A stretch of DNA of 23,601 bases from TMP-86 sp031394735 (GCA_031394735.1 JANMXI010000282.1:1-23601), one strand, 5' to 3'. Shown: positions 15,520 through 22,759, counted from the first letter of the stretch. Made by a program: numbers and translations. The notes: a model not told the origin generated them from the sequence alone.

Positions 15520-15795
15520 CTAGGAACTTTCCTCAAGGGCGCCGCCGACGATACGGACGCAAGTGCCCGCCGGAACGTAAATGAAGGCGGTGCGGTCACG
15601 ATCCTGACGCGACCAGCCGGCGCAGATGTGCGCCTGGGTACGACAATCGTTGCGGCCCGCGCGGGCTACCCCGAAGCACTGCTCCGGCGCACCTCGTTCC
15701 AAGGCAGCTTCGCGTTTGAAATACGCCACCTGTGCCGCGCAGCCTTCCAGTTGGGGCAGGACCATCAGGGCACCGAGCGCAAGGGTGATACGCAT
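15520..15795 (-). CDS. DUF2282/BufA-like small cysteine-containing lipoprotein (bufferin-type)
   Basis: 91 residues. An N-terminal hydrophobic segment ends in LEGC (C19), a plausible lipobox, so a lipoprotein or at least an exported protein. The C-terminal half carries the DUF2282 pattern I recall: EQCFGVARAGRNDC, then HICAG, then YVPAGTCVRIVGG, with cysteines C40, C51, C58 and C79. DUF2282 proteins include the BufA bufferins, copper-binding peptides modified by a DUF692/MNIO enzyme (BufB) with a DUF2063 partner (BufC). Neither partner is in this window. It is the first gene of the five-gene operon; no clear Shine-Dalgarno precedes the ATG, and TAATAT (minus strand, 15829-15824) is a possible -10. 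Metal sensing or binding for the ferritin-like partner is one idea (inference). Confidence 0.75.
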   Translation of the reverse strand: MRITLALGALMVLPQLEGCAAQVAYFKREAALERGAPEQCFGVARAGRNDCRTQAHICAGWSRQDRDRTAFIYVPAGTCVRIVGGALEESS

Positions 15796-15879
15796 GGGTT
15801 AGCAGACCCGGCCGTCACCGAGAATATTACAAAGGTCACGCGGCCTTCGCGGATCGCCACCCCGGACGAGGATTGATGA

Positions 15880-17193
15880 TCAGGAAAAGTCGCGCGGCAG
15901 GCGCCCCGTCGTCCAGATTCCCAGGGCAGACAGCAGACCCGGCACCGCGACCGCCGCGAAAATCAACGGGATGGGCCAGCCCAAGGTCAGCATCATTCCG
16001 CCTGCCATCGGTCCGATGACCGAACCGATTCGCCCGATCCCCAGCACCGTCCCCACACCGGTTGAGCGAATCCGAGTGGGGTATACCGAGGCGACCAGCG
16101 AATAGGCGCCGATCTGCGCACCCAGCACGCAAAAGCCGGTCACGAACAGAGCCGGTAGCAGCAGCGTCTTTGAATCATTGCCGAACCCCACCAGCAGAAT
16201 CGCCGCGGCCGCAGTGACGCCGGCGAAACTCATGGCGCGGAAATTACCGAACCTGTCCATCAAGATGCCCCAGGAGAATGCGCCGAGAGTGCCGCCCAGG
16301 TTGATCAGAATGGAACTCCACAAGGCATTTGCCGGCGTCATGCCGGCAATGTGCATGAGCGTCGGGATCCAGTTGATCAAAAAATACAACATGAACATGT
16401 TCATGCCGACGCTCAGGCTCAACAGCAAGGTGGTGGAGGTGCGTCGCGGGCCGAACAAGTCCAGCGGCGAGGATTTCTGCGCCGGCACCGTCTGCGCCGG
16501 CTTCGGGTCCGCCGTGATGTGTTGCAAGGGCGCGATTTTTTTCAACAGTGCGAGGGCAGCCGGTTGTTTGGTGTCATCCAGCAACAGGTAGCGGATCGAT
16601 TCGGGCAGCAGAGCGACGGCTGCGAGCGCAATCAGGATGGGAATGGTGCCGCCGATGATAAACAGCGAGGGCCAACCGAAGGTCGGGATCGCCCATCGCG
16701 CCAGCAACCCCCCCAACATGGACCCCAGCGGCAGCCCGCAAAAGGCCACGGCGGTGAGGGTGCCACGCAGCCGTTTGGGCGAGTACTCGTTCACCAATGC
16801 AATCAGATTCGGCAGCACTCCGCCCAATCCGATGCCGGCGACGAACCGCAGCAGCGTGAGTTCCTGCACCGACTGCACCCGCGCTGTGGCGAGCGTGAGC
16901 AGGCCGAACAACAGCGTGGCCGTGATGATCAGCCACTTGCGGCCAAAGCGATCGGCCAGCGGCCCCAGGCCCAGTGCGCCGACGATCATGCCGGCCGGCG
17001 CCGCCATGAATACCGGACCCAGATCTTTGGGCTGCAATCCCCAATCTTGCGCGAGCGCCGGCGCGGCGACACCGATGAGTTGGATGTCCAGTCCATCCAG
17101 CAGGCCGATGCTGAGGCAGATGGCGATGGCCTGCCATTGAAAACGACTCAAGGGCGCAGCGTCGATGATGGATTCAACATCGATGGATGACAT
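15880..17193 (-). CDS. MFS transporter, aromatic acid:H+ symporter (AAHS) family
   Basis: 437 residues with 12 predicted membrane segments and a central cytoplasmic loop (approx. 205-250). The first segment contains LLDGLDIQLIGVAAPALAQDWGL, the DGxD feature of PcaK/BenK-type aromatic acid importers. GPLADRFGRK follows between segments 2 and 3, and PESIRYLLL closes the N-terminal half. The family imports benzoate, 4-hydroxybenzoate, gentisate, vanillate and similar acids with protons. Its placement near an aromatic CoA pathway suggests uptake of the substrate or a precursor (inference). It faces away from csrA across a 100-bp spacer in which I see no strong promoter. The 84-bp spacer to the DUF2282 gene suggests a separate transcript for the latter. 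Confidence 0.88.
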   Translation of the reverse strand: MSSIDVESIIDAAPLSRFQWQAIAICLSIGLLDGLDIQLIGVAAPALAQDWGLQPKDLGPVFMAAPAGMIVGALGLGPLADRFGRKWLIITATLLFGLLTLATARVQSVQELTLLRFVAGIGLGGVLPNLIALVNEYSPKRLRGTLTAVAFCGLPLGSMLGGLLARWAIPTFGWPSLFIIGGTIPILIALAAVALLPESIRYLLLDDTKQPAALALLKKIAPLQHITADPKPAQTVPAQKSSPLDLFGPRRTSTTLLLSLSVGMNMFMLYFLINWIPTLMHIAGMTPANALWSSILINLGGTLGAFSWGILMDRFGNFRAMSFAGVTAAAAILLVGFGNDSKTLLLPALFVTGFCVLGAQIGAYSLVASVYPTRIRSTGVGTVLGIGRIGSVIGPMAGGMMLTLGWPIPLIFAAVAVPGLLSALGIWTTGRLPRDFS

Positions 17194-17293
17194 GCAGTGC
17201 GTGACCTTCGTTGCTACGCGTTAACTGTAGCCTGGAAATTGATCTGCGTGTAGGCTTTGCAGGGTCACTGTCGACGATGAAGAGTGCTCTTGT

Positions 17294-17587
17294 ATGTTGT
17301 GTTTTACGCGCCGAGCAGGGCAGAAGCTGCGGATCGGCGGCGACATCGTGATGTCGGTGCAGCGCGTGCGGGGCGGTTCCGTACGATTGGGATTTGAGGT
17401 CCCGGCCGATGTCATCGTGGATCGCGAGGAAATCGCCGAATCCAAGAAGCGCGAACGCGTCGTGTCCAATCTCAAGTATGTCGCGGAGCGTAAACCTGCG
17501 AAGACAGCGGCCAAGGCGCCCGCCAAACGCAAGCCGGCCAAGACCTCGCCGCGCGCCGCGAAGAAATCACGCAACCACTCCTCGTAG
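17294..17587 (+). CDS. csrA: CsrA/RsmA family RNA-binding regulator with basic C-terminal tail
   Basis: 97 residues against about 61 for E. coli CsrA. Residues 1-60 align throughout: MLCFTRRAGQKLRIGGDI at the start, R6-R7 on the first strand, and R44 in DREEI, the residues that contact GGA loops. Residues 63-97 add a Lys/Ala/Pro-rich tail (KPAKTAAKAPAKRKPAK) absent from classical CsrA, probably disordered and nucleic-acid binding. The last 21 bases overlap the end of the CoA-transferase gene on the other strand. GAAGAG lies 9 bases before the ATG. Likely an accessory CsrA paralogue rather than the only copy (inference). Confidence 0.85.
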   Translation: MLCFTRRAGQKLRIGGDIVMSVQRVRGGSVRLGFEVPADVIVDREEIAESKKRERVVSNLKYVAERKPAKTAAKAPAKRKPAKTSPRAAKKSRNHSS

Positions 17588-18790
17588 TCGGAGTGCGTCG
17601 AATTCTTCTGCCGTGACGCCGGCCTGTGCTGCCAATACGTCGGCGGTGTGCTCTCCCAGCAGTGGTGGCGGCGTCTCGTACTCCAGTGCGGTGCGCGAGT
17701 ACAGGATCGGATTGCGAACCTGCGCCACGGTGCCCCCAATCGCGTGCTCGATATCCATGCGCATCTGCCGGTGCTGTACCTGCGGGTCTGCGAAAACAGC
17801 GGCCAGGTCGTTGATCGGGCCGCACGGCACATTGTTCTGGGTGAGGCTTTCGAGCCATTGCGACTGCGTTCGTTCGCGGCACCAGATTTCGATTTCGCGT
17901 ATCAGCTCGATGCGATTCCTGACCCGCGCCGCGTTGCTGGCAAAACGCGGGTCGCGTGCTGTGGATTCGCGGCTGGCGATGCGGCAGAAGTCGGCGAACT
18001 GCCGATCATTGCCTATGGCGAGCATGAACGCGCCATCGCGCGCGGGTACCGCCTGATACGGCACGAGATTCGGATGCGCGGTGCCCAGTCGCTGCGGCAC
18101 GCGGCCGGTCATCAGATAGTTCAAGTTTTGATTGGCGAGCATCGCCACTTGAGTGTCGAGCAGACTCAGGTCGATGTGCTGGCCAAGCGCTGAGCCGCGC
18201 CGCTCGAACAGCGCGGCCGTGATGGCGGCAACAGCATACATGCCGGTCATGAGGTCGGCCACGGCCACGCCGACTTTTTGCGGGCCGCCACCGGGAGCAT
18301 CCGGCGGATTGCCGGTGAGGCTCATCAATCCGCCACGACCTTGAATCATCGCGTCATAGCCGGCGCCGGCCGCATCGGGGCCGTCCTGTCCGAAGGCGGA
18401 GATGGAGCAGTAGATCAACGCCGGATTGACCTTTTGCAATGCGGGCCAATCAAGCTGGTACTTCGCCAGTCCTCCGACCTTGAAATTTTCCACCAGCACA
18501 TCTGCCTGCAGACTGAGTTTGCGGACGAGTTCCTGTCCCTGCGTCGTCGCGATGTCGATGGCGAGCGAACGTTTGGCGCGATTGGCGCTGAGAAAGTAGG
18601 CAGAGTCGGTACTGTCGTTGCCGTGGCGGTCCGCGAGCCAGGGCGGACCCCATTGCCGCGTGTCATCGCCGGCGCCGGGCTTTTCGACCTTCCACACATC
18701 GGCGCCGAAATCGGCCAGACATTGAGTGGCCCACGGACCCGCAAGAATGCGGCTCAAATCCAAAACCTTGACTCCCGCCAACGGCCCCAT
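17567..18790 (-). CDS. CaiB/BaiF family (family III) CoA-transferase
   Basis: 407 residues from the ATG at 18790, supported by GAGG a few bases upstream; a longer in-frame start at 18841 adds an unrelated leader. The N-terminal GPLAGVKVLDLSRILAGPWATQ is the family opening, ENFKVGGL binds CoA, and the catalytic aspartate is D179 in VADLMTGMYA. PLLGEHTADVL is the usual C-terminal motif. Family III enzymes move CoA between carboxylic acids (for example formyl-, carnitine- or succinyl-CoA). It could activate an aromatic or alicyclic acid for the neighbouring pathway, but it is about 6 kb from that operon and on the other strand. Its 3' end overlaps csrA by 21 nt. Confidence 0.92.
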   Translation of the reverse strand: MGPLAGVKVLDLSRILAGPWATQCLADFGADVWKVEKPGAGDDTRQWGPPWLADRHGNDSTDSAYFLSANRAKRSLAIDIATTQGQELVRKLSLQADVLVENFKVGGLAKYQLDWPALQKVNPALIYCSISAFGQDGPDAAGAGYDAMIQGRGGLMSLTGNPPDAPGGGPQKVGVAVADLMTGMYAVAAITAALFERRGSALGQHIDLSLLDTQVAMLANQNLNYLMTGRVPQRLGTAHPNLVPYQAVPARDGAFMLAIGNDRQFADFCRIASRESTARDPRFASNAARVRNRIELIREIEIWCRERTQSQWLESLTQNNVPCGPINDLAAVFADPQVQHRQMRMDIEHAIGGTVAQVRNPILYSRTALEYETPPPLLGEHTADVLAAQAGVTAEEFDALRLRGVVA

Positions 18791-18899
18791 GATGCCTCGC
18801 TTATCGTTATGGTGAATCGCGTGCGCCGCGCACACTTCCAAAGCCTATGTCGTCATTTACTACACCGGTGATGTGCCGATGAATTGATCGTGACGCTGC

Positions 18900-18934
18900 A
18901 TCGCTGCCGCCGGATCAATGCCGACGGCAGCGAT
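18900..18934 (-). terminator. Stem-loop just after the hydrolase gene, possible terminator
   Basis: ATCGCTGCCG (18900-18909) and CGGCAGCGAT (18925-18934) form a perfect 10-bp stem with a 15-nt loop, 3 bases beyond the hydrolase stop. No T-run follows on the minus strand (GCAGCGTC), so intrinsic termination is uncertain. It may protect the 3' end or assist Rho-dependent termination. Confidence 0.4.
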
Positions 18935-18937
18935 AAT

Positions 18938-19879
18938 TCAAGTCACAAGTGCCGATGTCTTGAGTGCTCGCGCGAGAACATCGATGGCGATTTGCGCAGT
19001 GGGTATCACGCGTCCCATGGTGATGAAGCCGTGGATCTGGCCGGGTACGCGCCATGCGCTCACCGGCACGCCGGCGCGAATCAACTTGAGTGCATAATCC
19101 TCGCCTTCGTCGCGCAGCGGATCGAACTCCGCGGTCAACACAAACGCCGGCGGTAGTCCCGCCAGGTCTGCCGCGTAGGCCGGCGAGAGACGCCAGTCGG
19201 TCAACTCCTTGAACCCGCCCAGATAATGACGGTGGAACCATTGCTGGTTGGCGCGCGTCAGCAGATAGCCGTCCGCGAATGAGCGTTGCGAGGCGGACTT
19301 CATCTGGAAATCCGTCGCAGGGTAGAGGAGCAATTGGTAGACGATCCGCGGACCGCGCTCCTCGCGCGCGCGCAAGCTCAGCACGGCGGCAAAATTGCCG
19401 CCGGCGCTGTCGCCGCCGACGGCAATGCGATCGGGGTCGCCACCCAGAGCGGCAGCCTGTGCAGTCACCCAGTTCAGGGCGGCATACGCGTCGTCGACGC
19501 CGGCGGGGAAGGGATGCTCCGGCGCGAGGCGGTAGTCGACCGAGACGATGATGTGCTGCGAACCGTTGGCCAGCGCACGGCAAACCGAATCGACGGAATT
19601 CAAGTTGCCGAGCACCCAGCCGCCGCCATGCAGGTACAGCAGGATGGGCAGACGCTTGGCGGTTGATGCCGGGCGATAGTAACGCAGTGGAATCGGCCCT
19701 CCCGGTCCCGGCGCACTCATTTCGCGCACTTCCTCGACGGGTTGCGGATCGGCCGCCAGAAACGGGCGGCCCGCATTGTAGAAGCCGCGCGCCGCGACGG
19801 CGCTGAGCGTTTCATAGGGTGGAATGCCGGAAGCGGCGACCTGCGCCAACAGTGACTGAGCATCGTTGTCGAGTTGCAT
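18938..19879 (-). CDS. Alpha/beta hydrolase, hormone-sensitive lipase (family IV) esterase
   Basis: 313 residues. HGGGW (84-88) supplies the oxyanion hole, GDSAGG (156-161) the nucleophile S158, EFDPLRDEG the acid D253, and GQIHGF the base H283. This is the full HSL triad with normal spacing and length. DYRLAPEHPFPAG is a typical family block. No signal peptide is visible, so it is cytoplasmic. It probably cleaves short-chain or aryl esters; the natural substrate is unknown. It is followed on the same strand by the CoA-transferase after 147 bases. A small inverted repeat (CGAAA/TTTCG, 19900-19913) lies in its upstream region. Confidence 0.9.
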   Translation of the reverse strand: MQLDNDAQSLLAQVAASGIPPYETLSAVAARGFYNAGRPFLAADPQPVEEVREMSAPGPGGPIPLRYYRPASTAKRLPILLYLHGGGWVLGNLNSVDSVCRALANGSQHIIVSVDYRLAPEHPFPAGVDDAYAALNWVTAQAAALGGDPDRIAVGGDSAGGNFAAVLSLRAREERGPRIVYQLLLYPATDFQMKSASQRSFADGYLLTRANQQWFHRHYLGGFKELTDWRLSPAYAADLAGLPPAFVLTAEFDPLRDEGEDYALKLIRAGVPVSAWRVPGQIHGFITMGRVIPTAQIAIDVLARALKTSALVT

Positions 19880-19954
19880 CGCGCTATCCTACGACGTTGC
19901 GAAAATTCTTTCGACAATTCCGAAATGTTTGTATCCGGTGGATGATGATCGCGC

Positions 19955-20137
19955 ATCAACAAGGTCGATCTGGCGCCGTACGTCGGAGCGTCGCTCGAAG
20001 TCATGGACCGCGATGCGAAGAAGATGCGCGGCTCCCGACCGTTTGTATATACCAACTTGAAGACCGGGCAAGGATTGCCGACGGTCATCCAGTTCATCGA
20101 ATCCGCGGGCCTGCTCGCGCCTGCGGCACGGCCCTAA
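19955..20137 (+). pseudogene. ureG: 3' remnant of urease accessory GTPase UreG
   Basis: An open stretch of 60 codons ending in TAA (20135-20137) reads INKVDLAPYVGASLEVMDRD, then AKKMRGSRPFVYTNLKTGQG and FIESAGLL. This matches the last third of UreG from the NKxD guanine-specificity motif to the C-terminus, as I recall the family. Upstream of INK an in-frame TGA (19946-19948) occurs after two codons, and no UreG sequence (P-loop, HGPVGSGKT region) is found back to the hydrolase start. The gene is therefore truncated at its 5' side and lacks the nucleotide-binding P-loop. No other urease gene is in the window. Its stop overlaps the arginase stop by 2 nt on opposite strands. Function is surely lost here. 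Confidence 0.85.
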
Positions 20138-20144
20138 CGCCGCA
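20122..20144. terminator. Weak hairpin at the ureG remnant/arginase convergence
   Basis: TGCGGC (20122-20127) and GCCGCA (20139-20144) form a 6-bp stem with an 11-nt loop containing both stop codons. There is no T-tract on either side, so it is at best a weak bidirectional terminator. Confidence 0.25.
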
Positions 20145-21048
20145 TCAAGGTGCTCTTGCCGAACAGCGATGCGACCAGGTCCACGGCGACCTCGGCCGTG
20201 CGATTGCGGATATCCAGCGCAGGATTGAGTTCCATGATGTCGAGCGAGGCCATGCGTCCCGTGTCGGCGATCATTTCCATGCCCAGCTGCGCTTCGCGAT
20301 AGGAGGGACCTCCCGGCACCGTGGTGCCGACGCCAGGTGCGATATCCGGATCGAGGAAGTCGACATCGAAGCTGACGTGCAAGTGCGCGTCGGCAGGCAG
20401 GCTTTCAAGCGCGATTTCCAGCGTTCGTCGCATGCCCACTTCGTCGATGTAGCGCATGTCGAATACATCCATGCCGACCTCGAGCACGAAGCGCTTCTCG
20501 CCCTGTACGACACTGCGGATGCCGATCTGGCGGATGGAGCCTGCGTCCAAAGCAGGAACCGCACCACTCATGCGAATCAAATCCTCCGGTCCGTACCCGC
20601 ACAGGCAGGCCACCGGCATGCCGTGAATATTGCCGCTGGGCGTCAACACGCTGGTGTTGAAGTCTGCATGTGCGTCCAGCCACAGAACCCGCAGCGATTG
20701 TTGACGCTCGCGGCAGCGTCGTGCGACGGCGCTGATCGAGCCGATGCTCAGGCAATGATCGCCACCGAGCAGAATCGGCAGCCGGCCCCTCTCCAGTTCC
20801 GTGTACACCGCGTCGTGCACCGACTGTGTCCAGGCGCGAACCTGCTCCAGATGCCGATAGCCTGCCTGCGGCGCTGTATCCGGATTGGCCGGTCCGCCCA
20901 GATCGCCAAGATCCAATACTTCAACGCCCTGCGATTCCAGCGTGGCGCGGATGCGTGCGACGCGAAGCGCTTCGGGCCCCATGGACGCGCCGCGAGTGCC
21001 GGCGCCGATGTCCGTCGGAGCGCCGATCAGCGAGATCTGCGAAGTCAT
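20134..21048 (-). CDS. rocF: Arginase
   Basis: 304 residues, the normal length. Manganese ligands are all present: H98 (GGDHCLSIGS), D125, H127 and D129 (DAHADFNT), and D228 and D230 (SFDVDFLDPD). SGNIHGMP and PGVGTTVPGG are arginase-type rather than agmatinase-type features and fit arginine as substrate. It hydrolyses arginine to ornithine and urea. It lies 11 bp downstream of ornithine cyclodeaminase, so arginine goes to ornithine and then proline. The urea has no visible consumer; the adjacent ureG remnant suggests one existed. Probably controlled with ocd by the divergent Lrp-type regulator. Confidence 0.93.
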   Translation of the reverse strand: MTSQISLIGAPTDIGAGTRGASMGPEALRVARIRATLESQGVEVLDLGDLGGPANPDTAPQAGYRHLEQVRAWTQSVHDAVYTELERGRLPILLGGDHCLSIGSISAVARRCRERQQSLRVLWLDAHADFNTSVLTPSGNIHGMPVACLCGYGPEDLIRMSGAVPALDAGSIRQIGIRSVVQGEKRFVLEVGMDVFDMRYIDEVGMRRTLEIALESLPADAHLHVSFDVDFLDPDIAPGVGTTVPGGPSYREAQLGMEMIADTGRMASLDIMELNPALDIRNRTAEVAVDLVASLFGKSTLMRR

Positions 21049-21059
21049 CTGCGAACTCG

Positions 21060-22130
21060 TCAGGCTGTCTTGCGCAAACGCGCGCGCGATGCGCCGCAGC
21101 CCAGCGTGCCGCCGAACAAATCCTTGGGATCCTCGAGCACGGGCACCAGGTCAATCTGGCGCTTCGTGGTGCGCTCCTCATTCGCCAGTTTGTGCAGGAA
21201 GCGCAGCGCCGAATAATCTTCCAGCGCAAAGCCGACGGAGTCGAATATCGTGATTTGCTCGGCGGACGTGCGCGACGGCGATTTACCGCTGCAAACGTCG
21301 GCGAATTCAGTCACCGGATAGCCTGCGTCCATTTGCTGAATCTCACCCTCGATGCGTGACTGCGGTTCGTACTCGACCACGACGCGAGCGCCCGGCATCC
21401 GTAGCACGTCGGCATGCAATTCGGTTTTGCCCGGACAGTCGCCGCCGACCGCGTTGAGATGCATGCCGGCGCGGATCATCGGCGGCGTCAGAATCACCGC
21501 GTTGCATTTGTCGGCCGTCACGGTGGTGACGATGTCGGCACCGCGACACGCTTCCGAGGAGGAGGTGGTGCGCGTGATGGTCAGGTCCGACAACTCCGGC
21601 ATGGCGCGAAGATTGCGTTCCAGTTTGGCGGTGGCGAGCGGGTCGACGTCGAACAGGCGCAACTCGCGGATGCCTATCATGCGATGAAAGGCGATGGCTT
21701 GAAACTCGCTCTGCGCGCCGTTGCCGATCAACGCCATGATGCGCGACTCCTTGCGGGCCATCCATTTCGCCGCCAATGCCGACATCGCCGCCGTTCGCAG
21801 CGCGGTCGTGACGGTGAGCTCCGAGAGAAGCAGCGGATAGCCGGTGGCCACATCGGCAAGAACGCCGAACGCGGTCACGGTCAACAACCCTTCCGCCGTA
21901 TTCTTTGGATGACCGTTGACGTACTTGAAGGAATACAGTCGCCCATCACTGGTGGGCATCAATTCGATGACGCCGACGGCAGAGTGGCTGGCGAGACGCG
22001 CCGATTTCTCGAATTCGCTCCAGCGCCGGTAATCTAGTTCGATTTCGCACGCGAGGCGTTCGATGAATGCTCCCGCGCCGACCGATTGAATCAGACGCGC
22101 AACGTCGCTGACGCCGATGTAGTCGACCAT
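21060..22130 (-). CDS. ocd: Ornithine cyclodeaminase
   Basis: 356 residues from the ATG at 22130, chosen because GGGGAG (22137-22142) is ideally spaced and the start then matches the Pseudomonas enzyme as I recall it. A GTG at 22157 would add nine residues. The sequence follows that enzyme almost throughout: SARVASHS-like SARLASHSAVGVIELMP, FKYVNGHPKNT with the substrate lysine, SELTVTTALRTAAMSALAA, the NAD motif ALIGNGAQSEFQA, and NAVGGDCPGKTELHADVLR. It deaminates and cyclises ornithine to proline and ammonia. With arginase it forms a two-gene arginine-to-proline route. Cytoplasmic homodimer in the family. Confidence 0.94.
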   Translation of the reverse strand: MVDYIGVSDVARLIQSVGAGAFIERLACEIELDYRRWSEFEKSARLASHSAVGVIELMPTSDGRLYSFKYVNGHPKNTAEGLLTVTAFGVLADVATGYPLLLSELTVTTALRTAAMSALAAKWMARKESRIMALIGNGAQSEFQAIAFHRMIGIRELRLFDVDPLATAKLERNLRAMPELSDLTITRTTSSSEACRGADIVTTVTADKCNAVILTPPMIRAGMHLNAVGGDCPGKTELHADVLRMPGARVVVEYEPQSRIEGEIQQMDAGYPVTEFADVCSGKSPSRTSAEQITIFDSVGFALEDYSALRFLHKLANEERTTKRQIDLVPVLEDPKDLFGGTLGCGASRARLRKTA

Positions 22131-22214
22131 GACCGTACTCCCCGTCAATAAAGACACATGATCCCGGGTTTGGCCGCTAACAAGAAGACAGCAGAACGAC
22201 CAGAAATTGCTATA

Positions 22215-22257
22215 AATTGATCAATTCGTCAATGTATAATGGCATATTGATCAATAT
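22215..22257. promoter_or_regulatory. Two perfect TTGATCAA-cored palindromes between ocd and lrp, candidate Lrp-type operators
   Basis: AATTGATCAATT (22215-22226) and ATATTGATCAATAT (22244-22257) are perfect palindromes of 12 and 14 bp, with centres 30 bp apart, close to three helical turns. Between them lies a consensus -10, TATAAT (22235-22240), directed at the regulator gene; its -35 is weak. Lrp/AsnC proteins bind arrays of such sites on the same DNA face. Placement fits autoregulation and control of ocd-arginase. The second palindrome would overlap the transcription start. Confidence 0.65.
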
Positions 22258-22268
22258 TGAGGGTGCAG

Positions 22269-22691
22269 ATGGATGACATCGACCGCCAACTGATTGCGCT
22301 GCTACGGGCCAATGCGCGCCTGTCGGTGGCTTCGATCGCCAAATCCTTGAGCGTGGCGCGCGGCACGGTGCAGAATCGCATCGCCAAGCTCGAGCGCGCC
22401 GGCACCATCGCCGGTTACAGCGTGCGGTTGCGACCTCAAACCGACACGCATCGCATCGCAGCCATCATGACCATCGAGGTGGAAGGCAACCATCTGGAGA
22501 AGGTGCTGCGAAATCTTCGCGGCGATCCGGATGTACACACTTTGCACACCACCAACGGCCGCTGGGACCTGATCGCCGAACTCAGTGCCGACAGTCTCGA
22601 GACCATGGATCAGGTCATCAGCCGCATCCGCAAGATCGACGGCATCACGCGTACCGAAACCAGCTTGCTGCTGTCCACGCACAAACTGTAG
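22269..22691 (+). CDS. Lrp/AsnC family transcriptional regulator
   Basis: 140 residues from the ATG at 22269 (MDDIDRQLIALLRANARLS), with GAGGG at 22259-22263; TTG and GTG codons slightly upstream are in frame but do not match the family start. The HTH is SVASIAKSLSVARGTVQNRI (approx. 19-38), followed by KLERAGTIAGYSVRL. The C-terminal RAM ligand domain (approx. 60-140) includes LHTTNGRWDLIAEL. Divergent from ocd and arginase, it is probably the local sensor of arginine or ornithine, an arrangement common for this module in proteobacteria. Confidence 0.92.
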   Translation: MDDIDRQLIALLRANARLSVASIAKSLSVARGTVQNRIAKLERAGTIAGYSVRLRPQTDTHRIAAIMTIEVEGNHLEKVLRNLRGDPDVHTLHTTNGRWDLIAELSADSLETMDQVISRIRKIDGITRTETSLLLSTHKL

Positions 22692-22753
22692 ATCGTCGAG
22701 CTCGAGAACGTTGGCGCACATGTCCAGAATGAGCCGGCATTCCCATTAGGTAC

Positions 22754-22759
22754 TATAAT
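22754..22759 (+). promoter_or_regulatory. Consensus -10 ahead of the exported protein gene
   Basis: TATAAT matches the consensus and would start transcription near 22766, giving a leader of about 46 bases before the ATG at 22812. No good -35 is found 16-18 bp upstream, so the promoter may be activator-dependent. The rest of the 120-base gap after the Lrp-type gene holds only a short TCGAGCTCGA palindrome (22697-22706). Confidence 0.4.

Noticed and set aside
18900..18934. Stem-loop considered as an integron attC or mobile element end
   Set aside because: No integrase, no core site sequence and no second copy in the window; its position after a stop codon favours a 3'-end hairpin.
20134..21048. 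Agmatinase as an alternative to arginase
   Set aside because: SGNIHGMP, the DAHADFNT block and length fit arginase better, and the ornithine cyclodeaminase neighbour needs ornithine, the arginase product.
19819..21216. Plus-strand open frame of 465 codons over the ureG remnant, arginase and ocd
   Set aside because: It is in a different frame from the UreG match and is antisense to two clearly conserved enzymes.
22227..22232. TTGACG (minus strand) as the -35 of ocd
   Set aside because: The only TATA-like hexamer downstream (TATAGC) is 12 bp away, too close for a normal sigma-70 promoter.
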